A stretch of DNA of 64,000 bases from Acidobacteria bacterium OLB17 (GTDB lineage: Bacteria > Acidobacteriota > Blastocatellia > Pyrinomonadales > Pyrinomonadaceae), in contig LLEU01000010.1 in assembly GCA_001567505.1 (NCBI GenBank), forward strand, positions 62,001 through 126,000, written 5' to 3'. Both the position numbers and the translations under genes were made by a program. A model generated the notes under the pieces. That model was not told the DNA's origin, searched no databases, and saw nothing but the letters and a program-made list of their open reading frames with translations. Below, one piece after another: positions 1 to 12,001 of this stretch (its first letter is position 1; each line of letters starts with the position of its first letter).

Positions 1-1
1 A

Positions 2-547
2 CTTCCGAAGATCGAGATCTCAGACGACGAACTTTTCGAAGTCGATCTCTACCCGTATCGAGAACTCTTGCCCAAACACGACGTCGGCGTAATGGTCGGA
101 CACGTCGCCTACACAAAGGCGTCCTTGCAGGAAAAAGCCCAAAATGGCACACTTTTACCGTCATCGTTGAGCGGATCGTTCATTAACGGGCTGTTGCGCC
201 GAGAGTTCGATTTTGAAGGGATGGTCTTTACCGATGACCTTGAAATGGGTGCGATCGTGCGCGAATTCGGTATGGGTGACGCGTGTCGGATGGCGGTGCT
301 AGCAGGTGTCGATGCACTCTGCATCTGCGCCGAACCTGCAAATATTCGAGCGGGTTTTGCGGCAGTAGAGCTCGCAGTAGGTTCGGGCGAGATTACCTCG
401 GAGCGCCTCAAAACGTCTCTTTCGCGGATCGCGGCGGCAAAAGCTCGTCTTTCGAAACCGCTCCCATTCGACGCCGTCCGCATCGCGGAGATCTCGGACG
501 AGATCGCGGCATTCAACGCTTCTTTACAAGATTCCAGGAGTATTTGA
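2..547 (+). CDS. Beta-N-acetylhexosaminidase (NagZ-like, GH3), 5'-truncated by window edge
   Basis: The reading frame is open from base 2, so the start lies outside the window and only about 181 C-terminal residues are seen. The segment matches the core of glycoside hydrolase family 3 of the NagZ type: DVGVMVGHVAY, then a GLLRREFDFEGMVFTDD block followed by LEMGAI. In GH3 NagZ enzymes the first Asp of the TDD motif is the catalytic nucleophile. The family removes beta-1,4-linked N-acetylglucosamine from peptidoglycan fragments during cell wall recycling. No secretion signal can be judged. The stop codon lies 1 base before the TTG start of the next gene, so the two are probably translated from one message. 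Confidence 0.85.
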   Translation, partial: LPKIEISDDELFEVDLYPYRELLPKHDVGVMVGHVAYTKASLQEKAQNGTLLPSSLSGSFINGLLRREFDFEGMVFTDDLEMGAIVREFGMGDACRMAVLAGVDALCICAEPANIRAGFAAVELAVGSGEITSERLKTSLSRIAAAKARLSKPLPFDAVRIAEISDEIAAFNASLQDSRSI

Positions 548-548
548 T

Positions 549-2180
549 TTGAAACTTAAACCTTACGTCCTTTTATCGATCTTCACGCTTCTATTTGGAA
601 TTGCCGCATCATCTTGCAGGCCTCGGGATAACGGCGTGGTAACGGTCGCCCTGCCTGAGAAGTTCACTGCGTTCGACACGATCACCTCGACTAACTCGGA
701 CGCAGCGGCAGAACGCGTGAAGAATCTCTTGTTCAATTCGCTGGTTAAGAAGGACGAGAATTTCGACTACGTTGGTGAATTGGCCAAGGACATTAAAACT
801 TCGGAGGACGGGCTTTCGATAACCTTCGTGCTGCGGGATGGAGTGAAGTTCCATAACGGCAAAGATCTGACCTCAGAGGACGTAAAATACACCCTCGATA
901 CGCTTTTTGACAGCAAGGGCTATAAGGCACAGGCGTTCTACGACTCAGTTCCGGTAGAAAAACCGGCGGCCAAAAAGCCTGCGGCCGACAATGAGAATTC
1001 CGCCGCGCAAACTGAGGCCCCCGAGACCAATCAAGTCCCGCACATCACTTCGATCGAGGTTCCGGACGCCAAGACGATCGTTATCAAGATCGCTCGGCCG
1101 TCCCTCAAAACGACGCTGCTTTCGAATCTGGTAACGATCCCGATCATTCCGAAGGATTCGGCTGTGCGGCAAAAGGAATCACCCCTCGGTTCAGGGCCGT
1201 TCAAGTTCATAAGCTTTGACTCGGGTCAAAATATAGTCGAATTGGCGGCAAATGCGGACTATTGGGACGGCGCACCGAAGATCCAAAGGCTTCGCCTGAA
1301 GACCATCACCGATGCGAACTCGCTTCAAGCCGAACTGCAGACCGGCGGTGTTGACATTGCCCCAAATCCGAATAACATCTCTGCCGACACGATCAAATCG
1401 CTTTCCGAGAGCCCGAACCTGCAAGTTGTGCAATCTGAAGGGTCTAACATCCAATACTTGATCCTTAACGTTAAGACGCCGGTGCTGGATGATGTGAAGG
1501 TCCGGCAGGCGATCGCATACTCGATCGACCGGCAAAAGATCGTAAATGATCTACTGCTCGGGCAGGCAAAAGTGGCCTCGTCCGTGCTCCCGACCCAGTC
1601 GTGGGCCTACACGCCGGGAACCCAATACAACTACGATCCGGCAAAAGCGAAGCAGCTTCTAGCCGAAGCTGGTTACAAGGGAGAGCCGATCGTTTTCAAG
1701 TTCGGTGCCGGAAATCTAGCCGTCAGCCAGTACGCCCAGATACTCCAGAGCTCGATGAACGATGTCGGCCTGAACATCAGGATCGAGACGATGGATGTGA
1801 ACGTCCTTCGGAAAAAGCTTGCACAGGGCGACTTCGAACTCTATACCGGCGTGTGGATCGGCGGTAATCAGGATCCGATCTTCTTCCGTGAACTATTTAC
1901 TACGGCAAAGATACCGGGACCGACCGCATCTTGTTGCAACCGTGGACGTTACAGTAATCCAGCCGTTGACGAGGCGGTAACTTCGGCGATCGAGACCACC
2001 AACAAGGAAGAGGCAAAACAGCTCTATAAGAAGGCTTGGGACCTCGTCTCCGCGGATGTTCCTCTACTGCCGCTCTGGTATCCTGCAAATGTGGTTGTTG
2101 CAACAAAGCGCGTAGGAAACATTCATATTAATCCGAGCGGCGACTGGGGATTCCTAAAGGATGTAACGATTTCGCAATGA
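549..2180 (+). CDS. ABC transporter substrate-binding lipoprotein, family 5 (peptide/nickel type)
   Basis: 543 residues from a TTG start at 549; AGGAG at 536-540 lies 8 bases upstream, which supports this start. A hydrophobic signal runs over residues 5-20 and ends at Cys23 (AASSC), so it is probably a lipoprotein. The body has the classic SBP family 5 layout: the DLTSEDVKYTLDTL block near residue 110, the DVKVRQAIAYSIDR block near residue 315, and a C-terminal Asp/Trp-rich lobe. These proteins capture oligopeptides or similar solutes for Dpp/Opp-type importers, but no permease or ATPase gene follows. A Lys/Ala/Glu-rich insert near residues 137-165 (EKPAAKKPAADNEN and onward) interrupts the first lobe and looks like a flexible loop. 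Coupling to the NagZ-like gene hints at uptake of muropeptides; that is inference. Confidence 0.88.
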   Translation: MKLKPYVLLSIFTLLFGIAASSCRPRDNGVVTVALPEKFTAFDTITSTNSDAAAERVKNLLFNSLVKKDENFDYVGELAKDIKTSEDGLSITFVLRDGVKFHNGKDLTSEDVKYTLDTLFDSKGYKAQAFYDSVPVEKPAAKKPAADNENSAAQTEAPETNQVPHITSIEVPDAKTIVIKIARPSLKTTLLSNLVTIPIIPKDSAVRQKESPLGSGPFKFISFDSGQNIVELAANADYWDGAPKIQRLRLKTITDANSLQAELQTGGVDIAPNPNNISADTIKSLSESPNLQVVQSEGSNIQYLILNVKTPVLDDVKVRQAIAYSIDRQKIVNDLLLGQAKVASSVLPTQSWAYTPGTQYNYDPAKAKQLLAEAGYKGEPIVFKFGAGNLAVSQYAQILQSSMNDVGLNIRIETMDVNVLRKKLAQGDFELYTGVWIGGNQDPIFFRELFTTAKIPGPTASCCNRGRYSNPAVDEAVTSAIETTNKEEAKQLYKKAWDLVSADVPLLPLWYPANVVVATKRVGNIHINPSGDWGFLKDVTISQ

Positions 2181-2194
2181 GGGATCGACCCGGC

Positions 2195-2222
2195 TTGACA
2201 ATTGGATTCGAGACGGTAAAAT
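2195..2222 (+). promoter_or_regulatory. Sigma-70 promoter for tRNA-Gly
   Basis: TTGACA at 2195-2200, a 16-base spacer, and TAAAAT at 2217-2222. The predicted transcript would begin about 7 bases before the tRNA 5' end at 2237. The -35 box is a perfect match and the -10 box matches at 5 of 6. Confidence 0.55.
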
Positions 2223-2236
2223 TATCATTTGCCATT

Positions 2237-2311
2237 GCGGGAGTAGCTCAGTGGTAGAGCGCGACCTTGCCAAGGTCGAAGTCGCGAGTTCGACCCTCGT
2301 CTCCCGCTCCA
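2237..2311 (+). tRNA. tRNA-Gly (GCC)
   Basis: 75 nt cloverleaf. The acceptor arm GCGGGAG pairs with CTCCCGC, the D arm is GCTC/GAGC, and the anticodon stem CGACC/GGTCG encloses the loop TTGCCAA with anticodon GCC at 2269-2271. The T arm GCGAG-TTCGACC-CTCGT follows, and TCCA is encoded at the 3' end. Confidence 0.97.
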
Positions 2312-2335
2312 ATATCCTTAGGTAGGCAGTTCCAG

Positions 2336-2390
2336 GCCGGCCGATTCCGGTAAGTCTTAGATACCGAAACTGGCCGGCTTAGACTTTTTT
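2336..2390 (+). terminator. Rho-independent terminator after tRNA-Gly
   Basis: A long imperfect inverted repeat (2336-2352 with 2362-2378, two mismatches and one G-U over 17 pairs, 9-base loop) starts with a GCCGGCC/GGCCGGC clamp and is followed by TTAGACTTTTTT ending at 2390. It lies 25 bases after the tRNA, as expected for its terminator. Confidence 0.7.
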
Positions 2391-2452
2391 GGCTGTTGGA
2401 TCTGCACGAGTTTTTGCGAGCCAACCGCATGCGGCGGAACTGCCGCGAACAT

Positions 2453-2470
2453 ATGTTGACAAGTCAACAT
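2453..2470. repeat. Perfect 8-2-8 inverted repeat between the two tRNA genes
   Basis: ATGTTGAC at 2453-2460 and its exact reverse complement GTCAACAT at 2463-2470, with AA between. It lies about 100 bases upstream of tRNA-Cys. It could be a regulator binding site; I cannot name one. The TTGACA inside it has no good -10 box at 16-18 bases. Confidence 0.5.
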
Positions 2471-2567
2471 AATTGTTCACTGCGATTTAACGCAATAGTC
2501 CTAAGGTGTTTCGTTAGGTATGAATGGCCGGGCTTTTTCATGCCCCTTGAAAACTTTCCTCAGATCC

Positions 2568-2642
<75 letters not shown>

Positions 2643-2675
2643 ACCGTTCCTCTTCAAAAGCTCCTCGGACGAGGC

Positions 2676-3338
2676 TTAGATCAGGCCCGCAAGTTCCGCT
2701 TTTCTGACGGCTTCTAGGCGTGAATGTACGTTGAGTTTCTTAAGGATATGTTGGACGTGGTTGTCCACAGTGTTGCGGCTTATGTGCAGGGCGGCAGCGA
2801 TCGCCGAGGACGACTTCCCTGTTCCCATCAATTTTAGGATCTCTCGTTCCCGCGCCGTAAGCTCCGTCTCGCGGACGCCCGACTTTGTCGTACGGACCAA
2901 CGCGGCCGCCTTTTCTTTCGGGAGACTCACCTCCGTTACGAGAAAATCGCGCACCGCGAGTTCAAGGCGTTTGCGTACATCTACCGGACGCAGAATGTGG
3001 ATAGTATAGGGAGCCTTTGAGTTATTCTCTTGAGCAATGATGACGGACATATTGCACCACTGCCTGCCGTTCTGCGTATCGACCTTAAGATCAAAATGGT
3101 GGATCGGATGATTCTTCCCGGCCGCCTGTTTTATTGAACAGTTCTCAGAGCAAATATTCCCGCACTCATCAACGCCGTTAACGATCAGGTGGCAGAATTG
3201 CCCCACTGCATTTTGCGCGTCAACGCCGAACAGACCCTCGGCCGCCTTGTTCAAGGCGACGATGGATCCATGGCTGTCGGTCGCAAAGGCGGCATCTGCG
3301 GTCCCTTCTATAAGTTCACAGATACTTCTTAAGCGCAT
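2676..3338 (-). CDS. PAS domain LuxR-family response regulator with a four-cysteine PAS motif
   Basis: 220 residues from the ATG at 3338; GAGGT lies 5 bases upstream. A GTG one codon earlier (3341) is too close to that site. Residues 5-115 form a PAS domain (DAAFATDSHGSIVALNKAAE). Residues 155-220 form a LuxR/GerE helix-turn-helix (LTAREREILKLMGTGKSSSA, then ISRNTVDNHVQHILKKL). The PAS loop holds Cys49, Cys59, Cys63 and Cys67 (DECGNICSENC), which could bind a metal or cluster or act as a thiol switch. There is no receiver domain, so sensing is probably direct. It is transcribed away from the nar operon and is a plausible regulator of it, but the target is not shown by the sequence. Confidence 0.85.
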   Translation of the reverse strand: MRLRSICELIEGTADAAFATDSHGSIVALNKAAEGLFGVDAQNAVGQFCHLIVNGVDECGNICSENCSIKQAAGKNHPIHHFDLKVDTQNGRQWCNMSVIIAQENNSKAPYTIHILRPVDVRKRLELAVRDFLVTEVSLPKEKAAALVRTTKSGVRETELTAREREILKLMGTGKSSSAIAAALHISRNTVDNHVQHILKKLNVHSRLEAVRKAELAGLI

Positions 3339-3378
3339 CACCTACCTCAACTAGAAAAATGATACCAACAGACTATTG

Positions 3379-3406
3379 TTCAAATCCAGCATAGCCCAAA
3401 TACTAT
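3379..3406 (+). promoter_or_regulatory. Candidate promoter of the rrf2-nar-act operon
   Basis: TTCAAA at 3379-3384, 16 bases, then TACTAT at 3401-3406, giving a leader of about 30 bases before the Rrf2 start. Both boxes match the consensus at 4 of 6. No TATGA-N6-TCATA site was found in this 100-base gap. Confidence 0.35.
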
Positions 3407-3442
3407 ACGGGACAAAAATATACGCTTTTCTGATTTGAGCAA

Positions 3443-3922
3443 ATGATCCTATCGAAGACTACCGGCTATGGAGTGATGGCATTAGCCTATTTGGCCGGAA
3501 AGGATGCTTCGAAGGTGTGCGGACTTCAGGAAATTGCTGAGACCGAATGTATACCTCCCATATACCTGCGAAAAGTTCTAGGAGAACTGCGTCGTCATCG
3601 CCTTTTGCGGTCGGTAAAAGGAATTCACGGCGGATATTCGCTTGCGCGTATGCCGGAGACGATAACGATCTGGGAAGTGAACCAGATACTCGCGCCGGAT
3701 CCGTATATCGACGAATGCATCTTGGGTTTTGGTATCTGCAAGGCGGAGAACGCGTGCGCCCTGCACGAAAGCTGGCAGCGGATCCGTCGCGAGTATGTCG
3801 AGCTTTTGGAATCGACCACGATCGCTCAGATCGCGCAGTCGAAAAGGCGGCGGATCTTCCGTTCGCTAGCGAATGAGGATGAGTATTTCTCCCCGGCAGA
3901 GGATGAGGACGAATGGTCATGA
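3443..3922 (+). CDS. Rrf2-family transcriptional regulator with three cluster-type cysteines
   Basis: 159 residues, the usual Rrf2 size. The N-terminal winged helix (YGVMALAYLAG, then YLRKVLGELRRHRLLRSVKG and GGYSLAR) is typical. Cys92, Cys99 and Cys105 (ECILGFGICKAENAC) sit where IscR, NsrR and RsrR hold their Fe-S cluster. The spacing C-x6-C-x5-C is close to but not identical with NsrR (x7, x5) and IscR (x5, x5). It is the first gene of the nar-act run and its stop overlaps the next start, so it probably senses redox state, NO or Fe-S status and controls this operon. The C-terminus is acidic (EDEYFSPAEDEDEW). Ligand and target are inferred. Confidence 0.88.
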   Translation: MILSKTTGYGVMALAYLAGKDASKVCGLQEIAETECIPPIYLRKVLGELRRHRLLRSVKGIHGGYSLARMPETITIWEVNQILAPDPYIDECILGFGICKAENACALHESWQRIRREYVELLESTTIAQIAQSKRRRIFRSLANEDEYFSPAEDEDEWS

Positions 3923-4814
3923 ACGTCACGACAACGAATAGACCTCAAAGAGAGCGGCGGCTCGATCTTGCGAGGACCGGCCTTGGCCTCGTTCTTGCGA
4001 TGGCCGCGGTGTTGTTCCTTGCGGTAACGGCAAACGCGCAAGACGACGGTGCAAAGCTGTTCGAGACGCGTTGTTACAGCTGCCATAACATCGGCGGAGG
4101 CGACAAACAGGGTCCCGACCTAAAAGGCGTGACAGAACGCCAGTCGCGGGAGTGGATCGAAGAGTTCGTGAGGTCACCGGTCGCGATGCGAAGCAAAGAC
4201 CCGGTCGCCGCAGAGCTGTTCAAGAAGTACTCGCCGACGATAATGCCCGATCAGACGCTGACGCCGGGCGAACTTGACGCGATCATTACGCTGATCAAGA
4301 ACCTGACGTCAAAGAACGAGACATTCGTGCCTTCCGGTGCAAAACTTTCACGTGCGATCGTCCCGGGGGATATTCCGGCCGGCAAAGAACTGTTCACCGG
4401 GCAGCTAAAACTTGCCAACGGAGCTCCAAGCTGCAATTCGTGCCATAGCGTGAACGGCGTCGGTGCCCTTGGCGGCGGGACGCTCGGCCCCGACCTTACC
4501 GCCGTCAATACGAAGTACCGCGATCCCGAGCTGATCGCGATCCTGCAGAGTCCGAATTTTCCGACAATGAATACCATATTCGCGAATCACAAGCTCACCG
4601 ACGAAGAGGTCGTCCAACTCTTCGCATATCTTCAGAATGCAAAGCAGCTGCATCCGGAGGCCAGTGTTGTGCCGACACAAGCCGCGGCAACAACGGATCC
4701 GGGCTTCCTGATCCTCGGATTTGCGGCAACGACGCTGGTGCTTGTCGGATTGAACGTCTTCTGGAGAAAACGTTCGCACGGCGTACGAAAAGAGATGGTG
4801 CGGAGGTCAAAAAT

Positions 4815-4818
<4 letters not shown>
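3919..4818 (+). CDS. Membrane-anchored diheme cytochrome c of the nar operon (NarC-like)
   Basis: About 299 residues from ATG 3919, which overlaps the Rrf2 stop as ATGA with GAGGA 9 bases upstream; ATG 3913 is possible but too close to that site. An N-terminal signal segment (residues 20-42) ends in ANAQ. Two haem motifs follow, CYSCH near residue 52 and CNSCH near residue 173, in two class I cytochrome domains. A C-terminal transmembrane helix ([15 protein letters not shown]) is followed by basic residues. A diheme cytochrome c encoded just before narG is the arrangement known from the Thermus nar operon, where it works with NarI. It would face the periplasm and could link the quinol-oxidising subunits to cytochrome pools. 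Confidence 0.85.
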
Positions 4819-8456
<3,638 letters not shown>

Positions 8457-8469
8457 GAGGGAATCAATT

Positions 8470-9966
8470 ATGGACGTCAGACTTCAGATCTCAATGGTCT
8501 TTCACCTCGACAAGTGCATCGGCTGTCATACCTGCTCGATCGCCTGCAAGAACGTATGGACCGATCGCAAGGGCGCAGAATATATGTGGTGGAACAATGT
8601 CGAGACAAAGCCCGGCACGGGCTACCCGACGAAATGGGAGGACCAGAGCAAGTATAAGGGCGGCTGGGAAAAGAAAGGCGATGGAAAGCCCGAACTGAAG
8701 ATGGGCAACCGTGCCTCGCGCCTGATCAATATCTTCCACAATCCTTCCTTGCCGAAAATGGATGACTACTACGAGCCATTCACATATAAATACGAGGATC
8801 TGTTTGACTCGCCGGAAGGCGCCGATCAGCCTACTGCGCGTCCGATATCGATGGTGACCGGCAAGTTCATGGATATCGAAGCCGGACCGAACTGGGATGA
8901 CGATCTTGGCGGTTCTCCTGTTTACGCAAAAAATGACCCGAACTTCAGCGGCCTATCGCCGGAAGAGCAGCAGGAACTCTTCGACGTTGAACGTCTTGTC
9001 TTCTTTTATCTCCCACGCATCTGCAACCACTGCCTAAATCCTGCTTGTGTTGCAGCCTGTCCGTCCGGTGCGATCTATAAGCGCGGCGAGGACGGCATTG
9101 TGCTGATAAATCAGGAAGTTTGCCGCGGTTGGCGTATGTGCGTCTCTGCCTGCCCGTACAAGAAGACCTATTACAACTGGTCAACAGGCAAGAGCGAAAA
9201 GTGCATCCTGTGTTTTCCTCGCCTCGAGACCGGACAGGCGCCGGCGTGTTTCCATTCATGCGTTGGACGCATCCGTTACCTCGGGGGAATTCTTTACGAT
9301 GCCGATCGGTTGGTCGATGCGCTGAAGGTTGACGATTCGGAGCTGGTCGAAGCTCATCGGAACATAATTCTCGACCCGCGCGATCCCGAGGTCCGTGCGA
9401 AAGCCAAGGAAAACGGCATCGATGAGCGGACATTGGAAGCGTGCGAGCGGTCACCTGTTTATCGGTACGTAAAAGAATGGAAGATGGCCCTGCCGCTTCA
9501 TTCGGAGTTCCGAACGCTCCCGATGCTTTTTTACGTCCCGCCTCTGCTACCTGTGATGGCAAAGACCGAAGGTGTTGTGTATGACACGGCGAATGACGAG
9601 CTCTTCAGCCCGATAGAGAAGGCACGATTGCCGATCAAGTATCTCGCAAGTCTTTTTTCGGCCGGAAATACTGATCAGGTCAGCTACGCCCTGAAGAAAC
9701 AATACGCCGTCCGCCTGTTCAAGCGTTTGGAAACGGTCGGAGATGTTTCGGAGGACGTCGTAAACAAGGCCCTTGCGGAATGTCAGATGGATGCGGCCGA
9801 GGCCGAGGCAGTTTATCGGCTTACATCGCTGCCGACGATGGACGAACGCGTCGTGATCCCGCCGATGCACCGCGAAGAAGCCATGGCAATGCTCGACGAT
9901 GATATGTGGGAGCAGAAAGGATCCGCGGGATTCGGATTCCGCGAAGCCCCGATAAGAGGAGCGTAA
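8470..9966 (+). CDS. narH: Respiratory nitrate reductase beta subunit NarH
   Basis: 498 residues (E. coli 512). It has four ferredoxin-type Cys groups in NarH order: CIGCHTCSIACKN near residue 17, CNHCLNPACVAACP near residue 184, CRGWRMCVSACP near residue 217 (the Trp in place of a Cys marks the 3Fe-4S/4Fe-4S site typical of NarH), and CILCFPRLETGQAPACFHSC near residue 245. It carries electrons from NarI haem b to NarG. It starts 13 bases after narG, with AGAGGGA just upstream. Confidence 0.97.
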   Translation: MDVRLQISMVFHLDKCIGCHTCSIACKNVWTDRKGAEYMWWNNVETKPGTGYPTKWEDQSKYKGGWEKKGDGKPELKMGNRASRLINIFHNPSLPKMDDYYEPFTYKYEDLFDSPEGADQPTARPISMVTGKFMDIEAGPNWDDDLGGSPVYAKNDPNFSGLSPEEQQELFDVERLVFFYLPRICNHCLNPACVAACPSGAIYKRGEDGIVLINQEVCRGWRMCVSACPYKKTYYNWSTGKSEKCILCFPRLETGQAPACFHSCVGRIRYLGGILYDADRLVDALKVDDSELVEAHRNIILDPRDPEVRAKAKENGIDERTLEACERSPVYRYVKEWKMALPLHSEFRTLPMLFYVPPLLPVMAKTEGVVYDTANDELFSPIEKARLPIKYLASLFSAGNTDQVSYALKKQYAVRLFKRLETVGDVSEDVVNKALAECQMDAAEAEAVYRLTSLPTMDERVVIPPMHREEAMAMLDDDMWEQKGSAGFGFREAPIRGA

Positions 9967-9972
9967 GAAAAC

Positions 9973-10620
9973 GTGCAGCCAGAATTGACCCAACTTACTC
10001 GTGAAAAGCTCGCGGCGGCGTCCGATCCTGTGCAGTACGCACGATCGCAGGCGCCGGATATCGAGGACATTCATCTTTCAAGGGATGCGGTCGAGACGAT
10101 CTCGAAGTTCGCCGATGTCCTTGAATACCCCGATGAAGGCTGGCACGGACGCCTGGCACGCCTGTGCCGAGAGATGTCTCCCGAAAGTGCAACGGCGAAA
10201 AGCCTTTCAGGGTTTTACGGGAAGATGCAGAAGATGCCGTTGATCCCGGTACAGGAGCTTTACGCGCAGTCGTTCGACCTTAATCCGAACTGTGCCCTTG
10301 AGATCGGGTATCACCTTTTCGGCGAGGACTATAAGCGCGGGGCATTTCTCGCTAACCTGCGGGAAGCCGAAGAACCGTTCGACATTGGGCAGGAGCAGCA
10401 GCTCCCGGATTACCTTCCCGTGCTCCTTCGTCTGCTGACGAAGCTTGACGACGATGCATTACGCGGTTCGCTTACGGGACACTGCCTTGTCCCGGGTGTC
10501 GATAAGATCATCTCTGCCTTTAAGGATGAGAATCCGTTCGCAGAGCTCATGAAGGCGATACTTGCAGGACTTAAGGAAGCTTTAGAAAACGCTCATCAGC
10601 CCGTCGTTGTATTCGACTGA
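9973..10620 (+). CDS. narJ: Nitrate reductase assembly chaperone NarJ
   Basis: 215 residues from a GTG start 6 bases after narH. It is an all-helical protein of the TorD/NarJ superfamily, with the DVLEYPDEGW and LPVLLRLL regions typical of NarJ. NarJ binds apo-NarG, assists insertion of the Mo cofactor and Fe-S cluster and membrane docking, and is not part of the final enzyme. Its position between narH and narI is canonical. The ribosome binding site is AGAGGA about 12 bases upstream, rather far. Confidence 0.9.
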   Translation: MQPELTQLTREKLAAASDPVQYARSQAPDIEDIHLSRDAVETISKFADVLEYPDEGWHGRLARLCREMSPESATAKSLSGFYGKMQKMPLIPVQELYAQSFDLNPNCALEIGYHLFGEDYKRGAFLANLREAEEPFDIGQEQQLPDYLPVLLRLLTKLDDDALRGSLTGHCLVPGVDKIISAFKDENPFAELMKAILAGLKEALENAHQPVVVFD

Positions 10621-10648
10621 ATTTGAGCAAAGCGACAGAGGTGTCAAT

Positions 10649-11395
10649 ATGATGGACAATCTATTCTTCATCGTTCTCCCGTATGTTGCGGTCACGCTTT
10701 TTGTGGTCGTATCGATATATCGATACGTTACTGATAAATTCTCCTACTCGAGCCTCTCGTCTCAGCTTCTCGAATCGGATGAGCTCTTCTACGGCGTCGT
10801 TCCCTGGCATATCGGCATTATCGGTGCACTGGCGGGCCATCTTATCGGATTTCTCTTTCCGAAGGAGGTCCTTTGGTTCAACGGCGTCCCGCTGCGGCTC
10901 TATATTCTTGAGACGACCGGCCTTGTGTTCGGACTACTCGCCCTAGTCGGCATTGTTGCCTTGATGTGGCGGCGAATCACGACGCCTCGGATCCGTTCGG
11001 TTACTTCCGTTATCGACACGATCGTGCTCGTACTCCTTTTTGCGCAGGTCGTACTCGGTGTTTATACCGCGTTGTTCTATCGCTGGGGATCTTCATGGTT
11101 TGCGGCGTCGGCAGTTCCTTATCTTCGTTCACTGTTCCTGCTGCAGCCCGACGTTGAGATGATCAAGCCAATGCCGCACATCATCAAGACGCATATCATC
11201 AATGCATTTTTGATCGTTGCGATATTTCCCTTCTCCCGGCTGGTGCATATGGTCTCGCTGCCGGTCGAGTATCTCTGGCGGCCTTATCAGGTCGTCATCT
11301 GGAACTGGAACAGAAAGAAGATCCGTGGTCAGTATCCGACGCCGAGGCCGAGCGAAAAAAGCGATGCGAACGGGCCCGCATCGATCTTGAGGTGA
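10649..11395 (+). CDS. narI: Respiratory nitrate reductase gamma subunit NarI (cytochrome b)
   Basis: 248 residues from ATG 10649, preceded by AGAGGTG at 10637-10643. The frame is open further upstream to a TTG inside narJ, but that lacks a site. Five transmembrane helices are visible. The bis-His haem ligands are His54/His64 (WHIGIIGALAGH) and His182/His200, with the same spacings (10 and 18) as in E. coli NarI His56/66/187/205. It oxidises menaquinol or ubiquinol at the periplasmic side and passes electrons to NarH. The gap to the next gene, actA, is only 4 bases, so the operon continues. Confidence 0.95.
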   Translation: MMDNLFFIVLPYVAVTLFVVVSIYRYVTDKFSYSSLSSQLLESDELFYGVVPWHIGIIGALAGHLIGFLFPKEVLWFNGVPLRLYILETTGLVFGLLALVGIVALMWRRITTPRIRSVTSVIDTIVLVLLFAQVVLGVYTALFYRWGSSWFAASAVPYLRSLFLLQPDVEMIKPMPHIIKTHIINAFLIVAIFPFSRLVHMVSLPVEYLWRPYQVVIWNWNRKKIRGQYPTPRPSEKSDANGPASILR

Positions 11396-11399
11396 ATAT

Positions 11400-11987
11400 A
11401 TGAGCCTAACGACACTAAAGATCTTGATGATCTTGATCACGATCATCGGAGCGTTCCTTGTCTGGCAGAGCCGAACGTTCCGGATCTACGGCGATCAGCT
11501 GGGTTATGAGCCGATCCAGCCGATCAACTTCTCCCACAAACTTCACGCAGGCGACAATCAGATATCCTGCCTCTTCTGCCATTCCTCCGCAGACAAGTCG
11601 AAAGTGGCCGGTGTCCCACCGGCCTCGACCTGTATGAACTGCCACTCGCAGGTCTTGCCGGATTCACCTGAGATCCAGAAGATCACGGCGGCGATAGCCG
11701 AGAACAGGCCGATCGAATGGGTGAAAGTTAATGACTTGCCCGATCTTGTCGCCTTCAACCACAGCCGACACGTGACCTCGGGCATCAGTTGTCAGACCTG
11801 CCACGGACCGGTCGAGACTATGGAGCGTCTGTCGCAGCAGAATGCTTTTACGATGGGCGATTGTGTAAGCTGTCACCGCACACATCGCGAAGTGACCTTG
11901 GATGAGGCCGGAAAGCCGCAGATCGCAAGAGAACAGACAGCACAGAAGCTAATGGCTTCGACGGATTGCTCAGTTTGTCACCACTGA
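11400..11987 (+). CDS. actA: Alternative complex III subunit ActA, pentahaem cytochrome c
   Basis: 195 residues with one N-terminal membrane anchor (residues 5-23) and five haem motifs: CLFCH, CMNCH, CQTCH, CVSCH and CSVCH at the very C-terminus. Five haems, an N-terminal anchor and a position directly before the ActB gene are the marks of ActA. Alternative complex III replaces cytochrome bc1 in many bacteria; it oxidises menaquinol and reduces periplasmic cytochrome c or a terminal oxidase. Extra His residues such as NHSRH are likely second axial ligands. It starts 4 bases after narI. Confidence 0.93.
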   Translation: MSLTTLKILMILITIIGAFLVWQSRTFRIYGDQLGYEPIQPINFSHKLHAGDNQISCLFCHSSADKSKVAGVPPASTCMNCHSQVLPDSPEIQKITAAIAENRPIEWVKVNDLPDLVAFNHSRHVTSGISCQTCHGPVETMERLSQQNAFTMGDCVSCHRTHREVTLDEAGKPQIAREQTAQKLMASTDCSVCHH

Positions 11988-12001
11988 TAGTCAAAAAATC
12001 T

